A stretch of 64,000 nt of DNA from Streptomyces sp. TSRI0107 (GCF_001905845.1 NZ_LIVZ01000014.1:1-64000); one strand, 5' to 3'. Numbered from the stretch's first letter, positions 45,630 to 54,053 are shown. The notes: generated by a model from the sequence alone, not told the origin. Translations and numbers: made by a program.

Positions 45630-45649
45630 TACTGAACGGTGAGTCAGTA
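45630..45649 (-). promoter_or_regulatory. TetR-type palindromic operator before the dehydrogenase gene
   Basis: A 20-bp dyad with half-sites TACTGAACGG and TACTGACTCA (minus strand), sharing TACTGA arms, lies 18 nt upstream of the dehydrogenase ATG. The form is typical of TetR-family operators, and the adjacent TetR gene is the obvious candidate regulator. Confidence 0.6.
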
Positions 45650-45741
45650 TCGGGACGGTCCCGGCGAGGTGTCAACGCGCGCGACGGCACCGGCCGGCCG
45701 CCCCGCGGAGCCCTCCGGGGCGGACTGTCGGTGGGGCGGAC

Positions 45742-45747
45742 CATAAT
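45742..45747 (+). promoter_or_regulatory. Candidate -10 element of the metallo-beta-lactamase-fold gene
   Basis: CATAAT matches the -10 consensus at five of six positions and lies 31 nt before the GTG at 45779, leaving a short leader that holds the GGAGG site. Confidence 0.45.
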
Positions 45748-45778
45748 GGATGCCTCACCGACTCCACCTGGAGGTACC

Positions 45779-46972
45779 GTGGCCGGTCCCCGATCCCTGA
45801 GCTCCGGGCTCAGCGCGCTGCAGCCCGAGGCCTTCGGCGCGGACCCCAGTGGTGAGCGCCTGGCGCGGATCCGCAGATCGCCCCACTTCAAGGACGGCGT
45901 CTTCCAGAACCCCGGTGGCCCCTCCCGGACCCGGCCCTCCGGCTCGGCCCTCGATTTCGCGAAGGTGTACTTCGACAAGGAGGCCCGCGCCCGCCGCGCC
46001 CCCCAGGGCGGGATCCCGGTGCACGCCACCACCCTCGCCGACATCGCCGCACCGCCCGCCACCGGCCTGCGGCTGACCTGGATGGGCCACTCCAGCGTCC
46101 TCGCCGAGATCGACGGACAGCGGGTGCTCTTCGACCCCGTCTGGGGCGAGCGCTGCTCCCCGTTCGCCTTCGCCGGCCCGCGCCGGCTCCACCCCGTGCC
46201 GCTCCCGCTGGCGGCACTCGGCCCGGTCGACGTCGTCGTCATCTCCCACGACCACTACGACCACCTGGACCTGCCCACGATCAAGGCGCTGGCCGGCACG
46301 GACACCCTCTTCGCCGTACCCCTCGGCGTGGGCGCCCACCTGGAGGCGTGGGGCGTGTCCCCGGACCGGTTGCGCGAACTGGACTGGCACGAGGCCACCC
46401 GGGTCGGCGGCCTCACCCTCACCGCCACGCCCGCCCGCCACTTCTGCGGGCGCGGCCTGCGCAACGGCCAGCACACCCTGTGGGCGTCCTGGTCGGTCGC
46501 CGGTGAGCGGCACCGGATATTCCACAGCGGCGACACCGGCTACTTCGACGGCTTCCGGCACATCGGCGCCGCCCACGGCCCCTTCGACGCGACGATGATC
46601 CAGATCGGGGCCTACAGCGAGTTCTGGACCGACATCCACATGACGCCCGAGGAGGGCGTGCGGGCCCATCTCGACCTCCAGGGCGGTGTTCCGGGCGGGG
46701 TGCTGCTGCCCATCCACTGGGGCACCTTCAACCTGGCGCCGCACCCCTGGGCGGAGCCGGGGGAGTGGACCAAGGACGCCGCGGAGGAGGCCGGGCAGGC
46801 GGTCGCCCTGCCGCGTCCCGGTGAGCCCTTCGAACCCGCCGGGAAGCTGCCGGCCGACGCGTGGTGGCGGCCGGTGTCCCGCCCGATCCCCCGTCCGTGG
46901 CGGCGACCGAGGGCCGTGGAGGCCGTCGCCGACCCGGAGCCGAGGGATCTGGACCTCGCGGGCGAGCGCTGA
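45779..46972 (+). CDS. Metallo-beta-lactamase-fold hydrolase (UlaG/NAPE-PLD-like)
   Basis: 397-residue metal-dependent hydrolase. The zinc motif HxHxDH is present as ISHDHYDHLDLPT near residue 161, with further ligands in TPARHFCGRGL and FHSGDTGYFDG, and WMGHSSVLAEIDGQRVLFDPVW before the motif. The pattern is that of the L-ascorbate-6-phosphate lactonase/N-acyl-phosphatidylethanolamine phospholipase D-like group. Start GTG with GGAGG 4-5 nt upstream; the longer open frame is not needed. Cytoplasmic; substrate unknown. It is followed by a 42-bp tandem array. Confidence 0.87.
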   Translation: MAGPRSLSSGLSALQPEAFGADPSGERLARIRRSPHFKDGVFQNPGGPSRTRPSGSALDFAKVYFDKEARARRAPQGGIPVHATTLADIAAPPATGLRLTWMGHSSVLAEIDGQRVLFDPVWGERCSPFAFAGPRRLHPVPLPLAALGPVDVVVISHDHYDHLDLPTIKALAGTDTLFAVPLGVGAHLEAWGVSPDRLRELDWHEATRVGGLTLTATPARHFCGRGLRNGQHTLWASWSVAGERHRIFHSGDTGYFDGFRHIGAAHGPFDATMIQIGAYSEFWTDIHMTPEEGVRAHLDLQGGVPGGVLLPIHWGTFNLAPHPWAEPGEWTKDAAEEAGQAVALPRPGEPFEPAGKLPADAWWRPVSRPIPRPWRRPRAVEAVADPEPRDLDLAGER

Positions 46973-47118
46973 CGTCGGCCGGGGGGGCGATGCCGCGCCC
47001 CCGGCCTTGAGGCGACGCCGGGCGCCATGGTGCCCGCCCTCCCGTCTCTCGGCGGCCTCGACGTGGGAGAACTCGGCCGCCGGTCGCCGGGCTGATCGCC
47101 GAGGGGCGGCCCGATCCG

Positions 47119-47583
47119 GGGCGTGGTGCGGCCCACCGCGTGGGAGTCGCCCGAGACCGGTGGCGTGGTGGGGCCTACCGCGTGGGAGTCGCCCGAGACC
47201 GGTGGCGTGGTGGGGCCTACCGCGTGGGAGTCGCCCGAGACCGGTGGCGTGGTGGGGCCTACCGCGTGGGAGTCGCCCGAGACCGGTGGCGTGGTGGGGC
47301 CTACCGCGTGGGAGTCGCCCGAGACGGGTGGCGTGGTGGGGCCTACCGCGTGGGACTCGCCCCGAGCGGTGGCCTGGCGCGACCTACCGCGTGGGACTCG
47401 CCCCCGACCGGTGGCGTGGGCGCAACTCACCCTGCCGGACTCGCCCCCGACCGGTGGCGTGGGCGCAACTCACCCTGCCGGACACGCCTCCGACCGGTGG
47501 CGTGGCGCGACCCACTGCGCGGGACAGGCCCCAGACCGGTGGCGTGGCGCAGCCCACCGTGCCGGACAGGTCCCAGGCCGGTC
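47119..47583. repeat. 42-bp tandem repeat array, about 11 units
   Basis: The unit begins GACCGGTGGCGTGGTGGGGC and recurs every 42 bp at 47155, 47197, 47239 and 47281 without visible change, and at 47323 with one substitution. Progressively diverged copies continue to about 47583. As 42 is a multiple of three, every frame stays open and gives 14-residue repeat peptides in both directions, which creates spurious ORFs. The array fills the space between two convergent genes, and I consider it non-coding. Confidence 0.8.
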
Positions 47584-47594
47584 GCCCTCGCCGC

Positions 47595-48308
47595 TCAACC
47601 GGCGTTCAGGGACTCGTCCGTGAGGTTCAGGTGACGTCGGAACGCTTCGCGGCCCCGGTCTGTGACGCGGACGACGCGGGAGTTCTCGGCCGGGGTCAGC
47701 CAGGACTCCCGCAGCGCGTGCCGGAACACGCTCGCGGCCACCGCTCCCGCCAGGTGCGGGCGCCGCTCGGTCCAGTCCAGACAGGTACGCACATGCGGTG
47801 CCGTCTCCCCGGCGGCGATGCCCGTCTCCGCCAGCCAGGCCACGCCCGAGGTGGTGAGGGCGGGGCCGAACTCCCAGTCCAGCAGCCCCCGTTCGGTCAT
47901 GGCATCGGTGATCGCCACGGACAGGGAGCCGCCGAGGTGGTCGTAGCAGACACGGGCGAAGGCCACGGCCCGTTGCCGGCGGGCGGCGACGAGTGAGCGG
48001 ACCGGGACGAGCCGCTGCGGGGACAGGGCCGCCAGTGCCTCGATCATCTCGGCGACCCGGGTGTCGGCGAGGCGTACATGGCGGTGCCGGCCCTGGCGCG
48101 TCTCGGTGAGCAGGCCGCCGGCCACCAGCCGGTTGAGGTGGCTGGTGGCCGTGGAGGGCGCGACACCGGCCAGCCGGGCCAGTTCCGTCGCCGTCCAGGC
48201 CCGCCCGTCGAGCAGGGCCAGGCAGAAGGCGGCGCGGGTCCGGTCGGCCAGCAGCGCCGCCAGGGAGGCGAGGTCCGGTTCCTCGGCGTGGGCATCGGGG
48301 CTGGTCAC
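47595..48308 (-). CDS. ArsR-type winged-helix transcriptional regulator
   Basis: 237-residue regulator with an N-terminal ArsR-like winged helix (about residues 10-90; RAWTATELARLAGVAPSTATSHLNRLVAGGLLTETRQGRHRHVRLAD) and a longer C-terminal region (WLTPAENSRVVRVTDRGREAF) seen in larger ArsR-family proteins without metal sites. CACAAT lies 6 nt before the GTG start on the minus strand, suggesting a leaderless mRNA. It diverges from a flavin-reductase-like gene with 65 bp between starts, so it probably controls that gene. Confidence 0.85.
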   Translation of the reverse strand: MTSPDAHAEEPDLASLAALLADRTRAAFCLALLDGRAWTATELARLAGVAPSTATSHLNRLVAGGLLTETRQGRHRHVRLADTRVAEMIEALAALSPQRLVPVRSLVAARRQRAVAFARVCYDHLGGSLSVAITDAMTERGLLDWEFGPALTTSGVAWLAETGIAAGETAPHVRTCLDWTERRPHLAGAVAASVFRHALRESWLTPAENSRVVRVTDRGREAFRRHLNLTDESLNAG

Positions 48309-48373
48309 CCCGCCATTGTGGCGGGCGATACTTCGACGGGCGCCGAAACGTCGCGCCTCTAGCGTCCTACGGC
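48309..48373. promoter_or_regulatory. Divergent promoter region, ArsR regulator and flavin reductase
   Basis: Two leaderless-type promoters face away from each other: CACAAT before the regulator start, and TAGCGT (48360-48365), 8 nt before the ATG at 48374. Between them CTTCG and CGAAA arms around ACGGGCGC (about 48332-48350) form an imperfect dyad that could be the shared operator. Confidence 0.45.
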
Positions 48374-49066
48374 ATGAAGACCGCGAAGACCGCGAAGACC
48401 GTGACGACCGATACGCATACCGGTGTCCAGCCTGATACGCACGCCGGCACCCATCGAGTGATCCAGCCGAGCATCCTCTACTTCGGAACCCCCGTGGTCC
48501 TGCTGGCCACCGAGAACGAGGACGGCACCGCCAACCTCGCGCCGATCTCCTCCGCTTGGGCGCTGGGGCAGTACCTCGTCCTCGGGCTGGGCAGCGAGAG
48601 CCACACCGCGCGCAATCTCGCCGCGCGCCCCGAACTGGTGGTCAACGTCGCCTCGCCGGAACTGTGGGACCGGGTGGAGCGCCTGGCACCGCTCACCGGC
48701 GCCGACCCGGTGCCGGAGAGCAAGCGGGCGGTGTACCGCCACGAGCCGGACAAGTTCGCCGCCGCCGGGCTCACCCCCGTCGGCTCGGACCTCGTGGCGC
48801 CGCCGAGGGTCGCCGAGTGCGCCCTCCAGCTGGAGGCGCGGGTCCGCGCGCTGACCCCCGGCGGGGACGGGCTCTTCCTCAGCGTCGAGTGCGAGGTGCT
48901 GCGCGTCCACGCGGCGGAGCGCGTCGTCGTGCCGGGCACGCATCACGTCGACCCCGCGATCTGGAGCCCGCTCATCTACAACTTCCGGCACTACCACGGT
49001 CTCACCCCGGAGGTCGGCCACGGCTTCCGCTCGGAGACCGCCAGGCTCGCCGCACGCCCACGTTAG
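48374..49066 (+). CDS. Flavin reductase-like FMN-binding protein
   Basis: 230-residue protein of the flavin reductase (FMN-binding split-barrel) family. Seen: PVVLLATENEDGTANLAPISSAWALG (flavin-binding strand region) and SHTARNLAARPELVVNVAS, typical of the family. The first 35 residues are Thr/Lys-rich and may be poorly ordered. It may reduce FMN for a monooxygenase or act as an oxidoreductase itself. Probably leaderless and under the divergent ArsR-type regulator. Its stop codon overlaps the regulatory repeat of the next transcription unit. Confidence 0.82.
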   Translation: MKTAKTAKTVTTDTHTGVQPDTHAGTHRVIQPSILYFGTPVVLLATENEDGTANLAPISSAWALGQYLVLGLGSESHTARNLAARPELVVNVASPELWDRVERLAPLTGADPVPESKRAVYRHEPDKFAAAGLTPVGSDLVAPPRVAECALQLEARVRALTPGGDGLFLSVECEVLRVHAAERVVVPGTHHVDPAIWSPLIYNFRHYHGLTPEVGHGFRSETARLAARPR

Positions 49067-49101
49067 GTATGTTGACATAGGTATGTGTCCGTAGCTACGG
49101 T
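49064..49101 (+). promoter_or_regulatory. Promoter and operator of the MFS exporter leader
   Basis: TTGACA (49072-49077) and TACGGT (49096-49101), 18 bp apart, form a good promoter whose start site would fall about at the ATG at 49109. TAGGTATG is repeated at 49064-49071 and 49078-49085, flanking the -35, and TATGTTGACATA is a perfect dyad across the -35. The layout suggests a MarR- or TetR-type repressor site. Confidence 0.65.
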
Positions 49102-49108
49102 GGGGGGC

Positions 49109-49201
49109 ATGCCCGCTCTGACCGACGGTGCTCTGGACGCCCTCGGCTCCACCCTGAGCGCGCTCGACACGCCGCACCGGCGCCCGCGCACCGCCGACTG
49201 A
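49109..49201 (+). CDS. 30-residue putative leader peptide upstream of the MFS exporter
   Basis: ATG at 49109, 7 nt after the -10 box (leaderless), encoding 30 residues beginning MPALTDGALDALGSTL and ending with an Arg/Pro-rich stretch (PHRRPRTAD). The stop codon and last four codons lie inside the 5' arm of a U-tailed terminator hairpin. This geometry is that of an attenuation leader rather than a functional protein. Confidence 0.6.
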   Translation: MPALTDGALDALGSTLSALDTPHRRPRTAD

Positions 49202-49226
49202 CCGCACCGGTCGGCGGTGCCTTTTT
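49188..49226 (+). terminator. Intrinsic terminator with U tract, probable attenuator
   Basis: GCACCGCCGAC (49188-49198) pairs with GTCGGCGGTGC (49210-49220), extended by a G-U and a G-C pair to 13 bp with a 7-nt loop, and is followed directly by CTTTTT. A U tract is rare in this genome. A competing upstream segment, CGACGGTGC (49123-49131), can pair with the 5' arm at 8 of 9 positions as a possible antiterminator. Confidence 0.75.
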
Positions 49227-49307
49227 CCCGGTCCGGCCGCGCTCTCGGCCAACCACGCACCCACGCTCCCACGACACACGACGCATACGACAAGGACTGG
49301 CACACCC

Positions 49308-50918
49308 ATGCCCTCCCTCACCCCGCACGCCGCCGCCGCGCCCCGGCAGGCTCCACCCACGGCGGCGCCGCGCGGCCGGCGCGACAACCCCTGGCTGACG
49401 CTGATCGCCGTCGCCTTCGGCCTGTTCATGGTCGGGCTCGACGGCTCCGTCGTCTCCATCGCCAACCCGGAGATCGGCCGGGACCTGAACGCCGGCACCG
49501 CCGACCTGCAGTGGGTGACCAACTCCTACCTCCTCGCCCTCGCGGCCGCGCTCATCCTCGGCGGCAAGCTGGGCGACCGCTTCGGGCGGCGCACCTTCTA
49601 CCTGATCGGCGTCGCCGGCTTCACCCTCGCGTCCGTCGCCATCGGGCTCGCCGGCTCGATCGAGGGTGTCATCGCCTTCCGGGCCGTACAGGGCTTCTTC
49701 GGCGCCCTGCTGATGCCCAACACCCTCGCCCTGCTGCGGGCCGTGTTCCCGCCGCGGAAGTTCGGCATGGCGGTCGGCATCTGGGGCATGGTCTCCTCGG
49801 TCTCCACCGCCCTCGGCCCCATCGTCGGCGGTCTGCTCGTCCAGCACGTCGACTGGGAGTCCGTCTTCTACATCAACGCGCCCATCGGCGTCGCCGCGCT
49901 CGCGTTCAGCGCCCTCGTCCTGCCGCAGAGCAAGAACTCGGCCGCCGCGCGGGAGAGGTTCGACCTCGCCGGGGTCGTCCTGCTCGCGGCCGGCCTGCTC
50001 GCCGTCGTCTTCGGCGTCGTCAAGGGCGAGACGTGGGGCTGGACTTCGGCCGGCACCCTGGGCGCCATCGCCGCGGGCGTGGTGATTCTCCTGGTCTTCG
50101 CCTGGTACGAGACCCGCGTCGCGCACCCGCTGCTGCCGATGCGGCTGTTCCGCAACCCGGCGCTGACCGTCGGCACGGCCGTCACCGCGCTGAACTTCTT
50201 CGTCCTGCTCGGCGTGATCTTCTTCGTCATGCTCTACCTGCAGAACATGCGCGGCTACACGCCCGTCGAGGCCGGCGTCCGCACCCTGCCGCTGAGTCTG
50301 GCCTCCGTGGTCGCCTCCCCGCTCGGCGCCCAGCTGACCGAGCGGTTCGGTCCCCGGCTCACCATGCCGCTCGGCATGGTCCTCCAGGCAGCCGCGGCCT
50401 TCACCATGCTCACCTGGAGCGCCGACTCCTCGTACGCCACCATGTGGCCGCCCTTCATCGCCCTCGGTCTCGGCGTCGGCATGGTGATGTCCGCCTCCTC
50501 CGCGGCCATCGTCGGCAACGCGCCGGTCCGGGACGGCGGCGTCGCGGGCGGCCTGCAGGCCACCGCGCTCCAGATCGGCGGCGCGCTGGGCACCTCCGTG
50601 CTCGTCTCCCTCATCAGCGGCCGCGTCGGCGCCACGCTCCCCGGGGCCCTGACCGACGCGGGCGTCCCCGGCCCCCTCGCCCACGGACTCGGCGAGGCCA
50701 AGGACGCCGTCGCGATGGGCATCGCACCGGTCTCCGACGACATGCCGGCCCGCGTGGCCCACGCGGTCGTCGAGGGCAGCCACACCGCCTTCATGAACGG
50801 CGTGCACACCGCCGTCCTGGTGACCGGCGTCCTCACGGTCGCCGGCGCGGTGATCGCGGCGCTCGGCGTCCGCGGCCGGTCCGCCGCCCCGACGGGGACG
50901 CAGGCCACCGAGGACTGA
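49308..50918 (+). CDS. MFS drug exporter, DHA2 (EmrB/QacA) family
   Basis: Proton-driven multidrug exporter of 536 residues with about 14 hydrophobic segments. Seen: the N-terminal motif LFMVGLDGSVVSIANPEIGRDL (helix 1 motif of the DHA2 group), LGGKLGDRFGRRTFYLIG (loop 2-3 motif A), and GPIVGGLLVQHVDWESVFYINAPIG (motif C and following). ATG with AAGGA 11 nt upstream. It is separated from its promoter by a leader peptide and terminator, suggesting induction by relief of attenuation. Substrate unknown. Confidence 0.92.
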   Translation: MPSLTPHAAAAPRQAPPTAAPRGRRDNPWLTLIAVAFGLFMVGLDGSVVSIANPEIGRDLNAGTADLQWVTNSYLLALAAALILGGKLGDRFGRRTFYLIGVAGFTLASVAIGLAGSIEGVIAFRAVQGFFGALLMPNTLALLRAVFPPRKFGMAVGIWGMVSSVSTALGPIVGGLLVQHVDWESVFYINAPIGVAALAFSALVLPQSKNSAAARERFDLAGVVLLAAGLLAVVFGVVKGETWGWTSAGTLGAIAAGVVILLVFAWYETRVAHPLLPMRLFRNPALTVGTAVTALNFFVLLGVIFFVMLYLQNMRGYTPVEAGVRTLPLSLASVVASPLGAQLTERFGPRLTMPLGMVLQAAAAFTMLTWSADSSYATMWPPFIALGLGVGMVMSASSAAIVGNAPVRDGGVAGGLQATALQIGGALGTSVLVSLISGRVGATLPGALTDAGVPGPLAHGLGEAKDAVAMGIAPVSDDMPARVAHAVVEGSHTAFMNGVHTAVLVTGVLTVAGAVIAALGVRGRSAAPTGTQATED

Positions 50919-51191
50919 CCGTGGGCCTACAGCCCTGTGCCACGGCCCCTGGGCAGACCTCGAACGCCGACTGGGACATGGCGCCGGCGAACGAGCGACG
51001 ACCAGCGGCTCGGGGGGTGGCGACCGCGCTCGCCACGGTGCCGGCCGCGTTGCGACAGGGGCTGATCAGGCCCGAGGAGCCGACGCTCCACATCGTCCAG
51101 TCGGCGGCCACCGGGCGAACGCCTGGGCGCCCGCGGCAAGCCCCGCCGCGGGCGCCACACCGCTGGACACCAGCCCTGCCTGCGGGCACGC
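50919..51191. other. Gap between MFS and methyltransferase genes; possible gene remnant
   Basis: No complete gene is supported. A plus-strand frame (about 50945-51120) and the minus-strand frame opposite it both show high third-position GC, so this may be a decayed coding fragment, but I recognise neither. No repeat or strong hairpin is evident. Confidence 0.3.
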
Positions 51192-52016
51192 CTACGCCAC
51201 CGCCCGCCCCGGCACCCCGGGACGGGACTCGTACCGCACGCTGTGGAACCGCCCGGCCTCCTCCCGGCCCGTCGGGTCGCCGCCGAGGGCCCGTACCGCG
51301 TCGACCGCGAAGCCCTGCTCCCGCTCGTCGGTGAACCGACGCTGCGGATAGGTGCGGGCCGTGTCGGGTGTGGTGCTCAGGCCGCGGTCGGCGAGAGCGC
51401 GCACGACGGGGTCGTAGGACACGGTCCGCAGCACGAACGCGCTCACCCACACCGGGCGCCGCGCGCCGTCCAGCAGGCGGGCGAAGGTCCGCTCCGTGAT
51501 GTAGCTGCTGCCACCGGTGATGGTGACCAGCCCCACGTCGGCGAGCGCACGGCCCAGCTCGGGGCCGGGATCGGAGCGCTCCAGGTCGTCGGTGAAGGCG
51601 GCATCCAGCAGGCCCACCTCCCGCGCGTAGCGCACGGCCGGCGCCGAGATGTCCAGGCCGTACACCGGCAGCGCGTCGGGGCGGCGGCGCTCGGCGTAGA
51701 ACTCCTTGTCCCAGGCGGCGAGGCCGGAGGTCGGCAGGTCCCGGGCCGCCGGGGACAGGTAGTGCTCGTACAGCTCCGCCAGGGTCACGTCGTGGTTGAG
51801 CAGCGCCGCGTTGATGCCGTACGAACAGCACACGTCCAGTACGGCCGGAACGCCGGGCAGGCCGTCGTCCAGCGCGGCCCGCTCGGCGGCCACCCGCCGG
51901 AAGACCGGCTGGGCGTGGTGCGGGATCTCGTACCCCAGCGGGGCCAGCCGCGTGAAGTACGCCCGTGGATCAGCCTGGTCGTAGATGTCGTCGAAGCACG
52001 CCTTGCCACCCGCCAT
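51192..52016 (-). CDS. Class I SAM-dependent methyltransferase-like protein
   Basis: 274-residue protein with a SAM-binding-type core: VLDVCCSYGINAALLNH (motif I, about residues 60-76) and LPVYGLDISAPAVRYAREVGLLDAAF (motif II region, about 118-143). The first segment ACFDDIYDQADPRAYFTRL is conserved in this uncharacterised methyltransferase group. I use the ATG at 52016; the open frame upstream starts at a GTG and lacks family-like sequence. GGGGG lies about 10 nt upstream. Substrate unknown; no obvious partner gene nearby. Confidence 0.75.
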   Translation of the reverse strand: MAGGKACFDDIYDQADPRAYFTRLAPLGYEIPHHAQPVFRRVAAERAALDDGLPGVPAVLDVCCSYGINAALLNHDVTLAELYEHYLSPAARDLPTSGLAAWDKEFYAERRRPDALPVYGLDISAPAVRYAREVGLLDAAFTDDLERSDPGPELGRALADVGLVTITGGSSYITERTFARLLDGARRPVWVSAFVLRTVSYDPVVRALADRGLSTTPDTARTYPQRRFTDEREQGFAVDAVRALGGDPTGREEAGRFHSVRYESRPGVPGRAVA

Positions 52017-52124
52017 GCCGTCTCGGCCCCCTGTTCGCCGACGAGCCTTCCTCTCATGATGTCCCGCCACGGCGGAGGCGGCTCGTCGAGGCCCGGCGAG
52101 CCGCCGTCCCGTCCGCTGCCGCGG

Positions 52125-52985
52125 CTACTTCGTCGCGCCCTGCGCGAAGCCGTTGTAGATGTAGCGCTGGAGGAAGAGGAAGACGAGCAGGGTGGGCAGG
52201 ATGACGAGGATCGCTCCCGCCGAGATGTTCTCCCAGTGCGCCCCGAAGGGCCCCTTGAAGCGGAACAGCGCGGTGGAGATCGTGCCGAGGTCCTCCGAGG
52301 GCATGTAGAGGAACGGGATGTAGAAGTCGTTGTACGTGGTGATGCCCTTGATGATGACGACGGTGGCGATCGCCGGCTTCAGCATCGGGAAGATGATCTT
52401 GCGGTAGATGGTGAAGGCGTTGGCGCCGTCCAGCCGCGCGGCTTCGTCCAGCGAGGTCGGGATGGCACGGATGAACTGCAGGAAAATGTAGATCGACACG
52501 ATGTCGGTGCCCATGTAGAGCAGGATCGGCGCCCAGCGCGTGTCGAACAGACCGAAGCTGTTGACCACCTGGAACGTCGCCACCTGCGTCGTCACGCCCG
52601 GCACCAGGGTGGCGACCAGGAACAGGCCCATGACGAGCTTCCTGAACCGGAAGTCGAAGCGGTCGATGGCGTACGCGGTCATCGAGCCGATGACGACCGT
52701 GCCGGTGATGGAGAACAGCAGGATGAAGGCCGTGTTGCCGAACGCGCTGAGCATGTGACCACCGGTGAACGCGGTCGCATAGTTCGAGAAGTTCAGCCAG
52801 TCGTCGGGCAGGCTCAGCGCGCCACCGCCGTCCGCGATCTCCCGGGAGGTCTTGAGAGAGGTGAGGAAGACGACGACGAGCGGGATCAGCACTACGAGCG
52901 AGGCGAGGACCAGGGACAGATAGGTCAGCGTCGTCGCGATGCCGAAGCGCCGGCGCCGCGGCCGTCCGGGGGCGGTGAGGGTCAT
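52125..52985 (-). CDS. ABC sugar transporter permease (MalG/CUT1 type)
   Basis: Inner-membrane subunit of a CUT1-type carbohydrate importer, 286 residues, about six membrane segments. The EAA loop contacting the ATPase is SLDEAARLDGANAFTIYRKIIFPMLKPAI near residue 185. ATG overlaps the end of the upstream permease gene (ATGA). The locus has no ATPase gene; in Streptomyces such importers commonly share the multiple-sugar ATPase MsiK encoded elsewhere. Context suggests uptake of mannan-derived oligosaccharides. Confidence 0.9.
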   Translation of the reverse strand: MTLTAPGRPRRRRFGIATTLTYLSLVLASLVVLIPLVVVFLTSLKTSREIADGGGALSLPDDWLNFSNYATAFTGGHMLSAFGNTAFILLFSITGTVVIGSMTAYAIDRFDFRFRKLVMGLFLVATLVPGVTTQVATFQVVNSFGLFDTRWAPILLYMGTDIVSIYIFLQFIRAIPTSLDEAARLDGANAFTIYRKIIFPMLKPAIATVVIIKGITTYNDFYIPFLYMPSEDLGTISTALFRFKGPFGAHWENISAGAILVILPTLLVFLFLQRYIYNGFAQGATK

Positions 52986-53956
52986 ACGAGGTCCACCTTC
53001 TCGTCGGGCACCAGGCGGCGCTGGATCCAGGTGATCAGCAGGATGATCAGCAGCAGTACGACGGCGCAGGCGGAGGCCAGGCCCGTCTTGTTGAACTGGA
53101 AGGCGAGCTTGATCGTCTGGATCACGAAGGTCGAGGTCTCGGTCGCGCCGCCCGTCATGATGTAGGGGATCTCGAAGACGGACAGAGAGCCGGAGACGGC
53201 CAGGATGACGCTCAGGCTGAGCACCGGCCGGATGCTGGGCGCGATGATGTGCCGGAACTGCTGCCAGCGGCTCGCCCCGTCCAGTTGCGCCGCCTCGTAC
53301 AGCTCGCCGGGGATGGACTGGATCGCGCCGAGGAACAGCACGAAGTTCAGGCCGGTGAAGCGCCACACGGAGACACCGGCCAGCGAGGTGTTGGCCGACT
53401 CCGGGTCGCCCAGCCAGGCGTGGTCGCCGTCGACGCCCAGGAACGCCAGGATCGAGTCGAGGGTGCCGCCGTCCTGGAAGAAGTACAGGAAGACGAAGCC
53501 GATCGCGACCCCGTTGATCAGGTAAGGGAAGAACAGGATGCCCTTGAAGAGGTTCCTGAAGCGCAGATCGAAGCTGAGCACGGTGGCGAAGTACAGCGCG
53601 ACGGCGATCTGCACCACGGACGCCGCCAGGTAGTAGAAGCTCACCGCGAACACCCGGAACATCTCGGGCCGGGTGAACAGCTGGGTGTAGTTGTCGACGC
53701 CGACGTAGTCGCGGTCGGGGCTGACGCCGTCCCAGTCGGTGAAGCTGTAGTAGATCATGTTGCCCACCGGCACATAGGTGAACGTGATCAGCAGTGCCAG
53801 GGGGACCAGCAGGAACAGCCAGGGGGTGATCCGGCGCAGGGGATGGTCGCGCCGGCTGCGCAGCCGGGCGCCGGAGCGCCGGGCGGGCCGGGGGCCGCGG
53901 TCCGGCTCGGCGGCCGGCGCGGGCGGTGCCGCGGGGGAGGTGGTGATACGGGTCAT
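52982..53956 (-). CDS. ABC sugar transporter permease (MalF/CUT1 type)
   Basis: Partner permease of 324 residues. A hydrophilic, basic, Pro/Ala-rich N-terminus of about 42 residues precedes about six membrane segments. The EAA loop is IPGELYEAAQLDGASRWQQFRHIIAPSIRPVL near residue 215. It follows the binding-protein gene by 97 nt that contain a strong hairpin, an arrangement that usually keeps permease levels below those of the binding protein. Confidence 0.9.
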   Translation of the reverse strand: MTRITTSPAAPPAPAAEPDRGPRPARRSGARLRSRRDHPLRRITPWLFLLVPLALLITFTYVPVGNMIYYSFTDWDGVSPDRDYVGVDNYTQLFTRPEMFRVFAVSFYYLAASVVQIAVALYFATVLSFDLRFRNLFKGILFFPYLINGVAIGFVFLYFFQDGGTLDSILAFLGVDGDHAWLGDPESANTSLAGVSVWRFTGLNFVLFLGAIQSIPGELYEAAQLDGASRWQQFRHIIAPSIRPVLSLSVILAVSGSLSVFEIPYIMTGGATETSTFVIQTIKLAFQFNKTGLASACAVVLLLIILLITWIQRRLVPDEKVDLV

Positions 53957-53995
53957 GTGCGGGCCTGAGCCTTTCGTCGTCCTCTGAGAGCGCCG

Positions 53996-54046
53996 GCCCG
54001 CCGGGTCGCGGCATCGGGGGGCCGCGGGGGCCGGGACCCGGCGGGC
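53996..54046 (-). terminator. Hairpin between binding-protein and permease genes
   Basis: GCCCGCCGGGTC (53996-54007) and GACCCGGCGGGC (54035-54046) are perfect 12-bp complements with a 27-nt apical region that has its own small stem (CGCGGC/GCCGCG). It lies just after the binding-protein stop codon and probably acts as a partial terminator or 3'-end stabiliser that sets subunit stoichiometry. Confidence 0.7.
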
Positions 54047-54053
54047 ACCAGGG

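Noticed and set aside
46612..47430. Open frames of 160-270 codons over the 42-bp repeat array on both strands
   Set aside because: Any frame stays open because the period is a multiple of three; there is no ribosome-binding site or non-repeat domain.
50919..51191. Gene between the MFS exporter and the methyltransferase
   Set aside because: Both strands look partly coding but neither has a credible start, stop and recognisable product.
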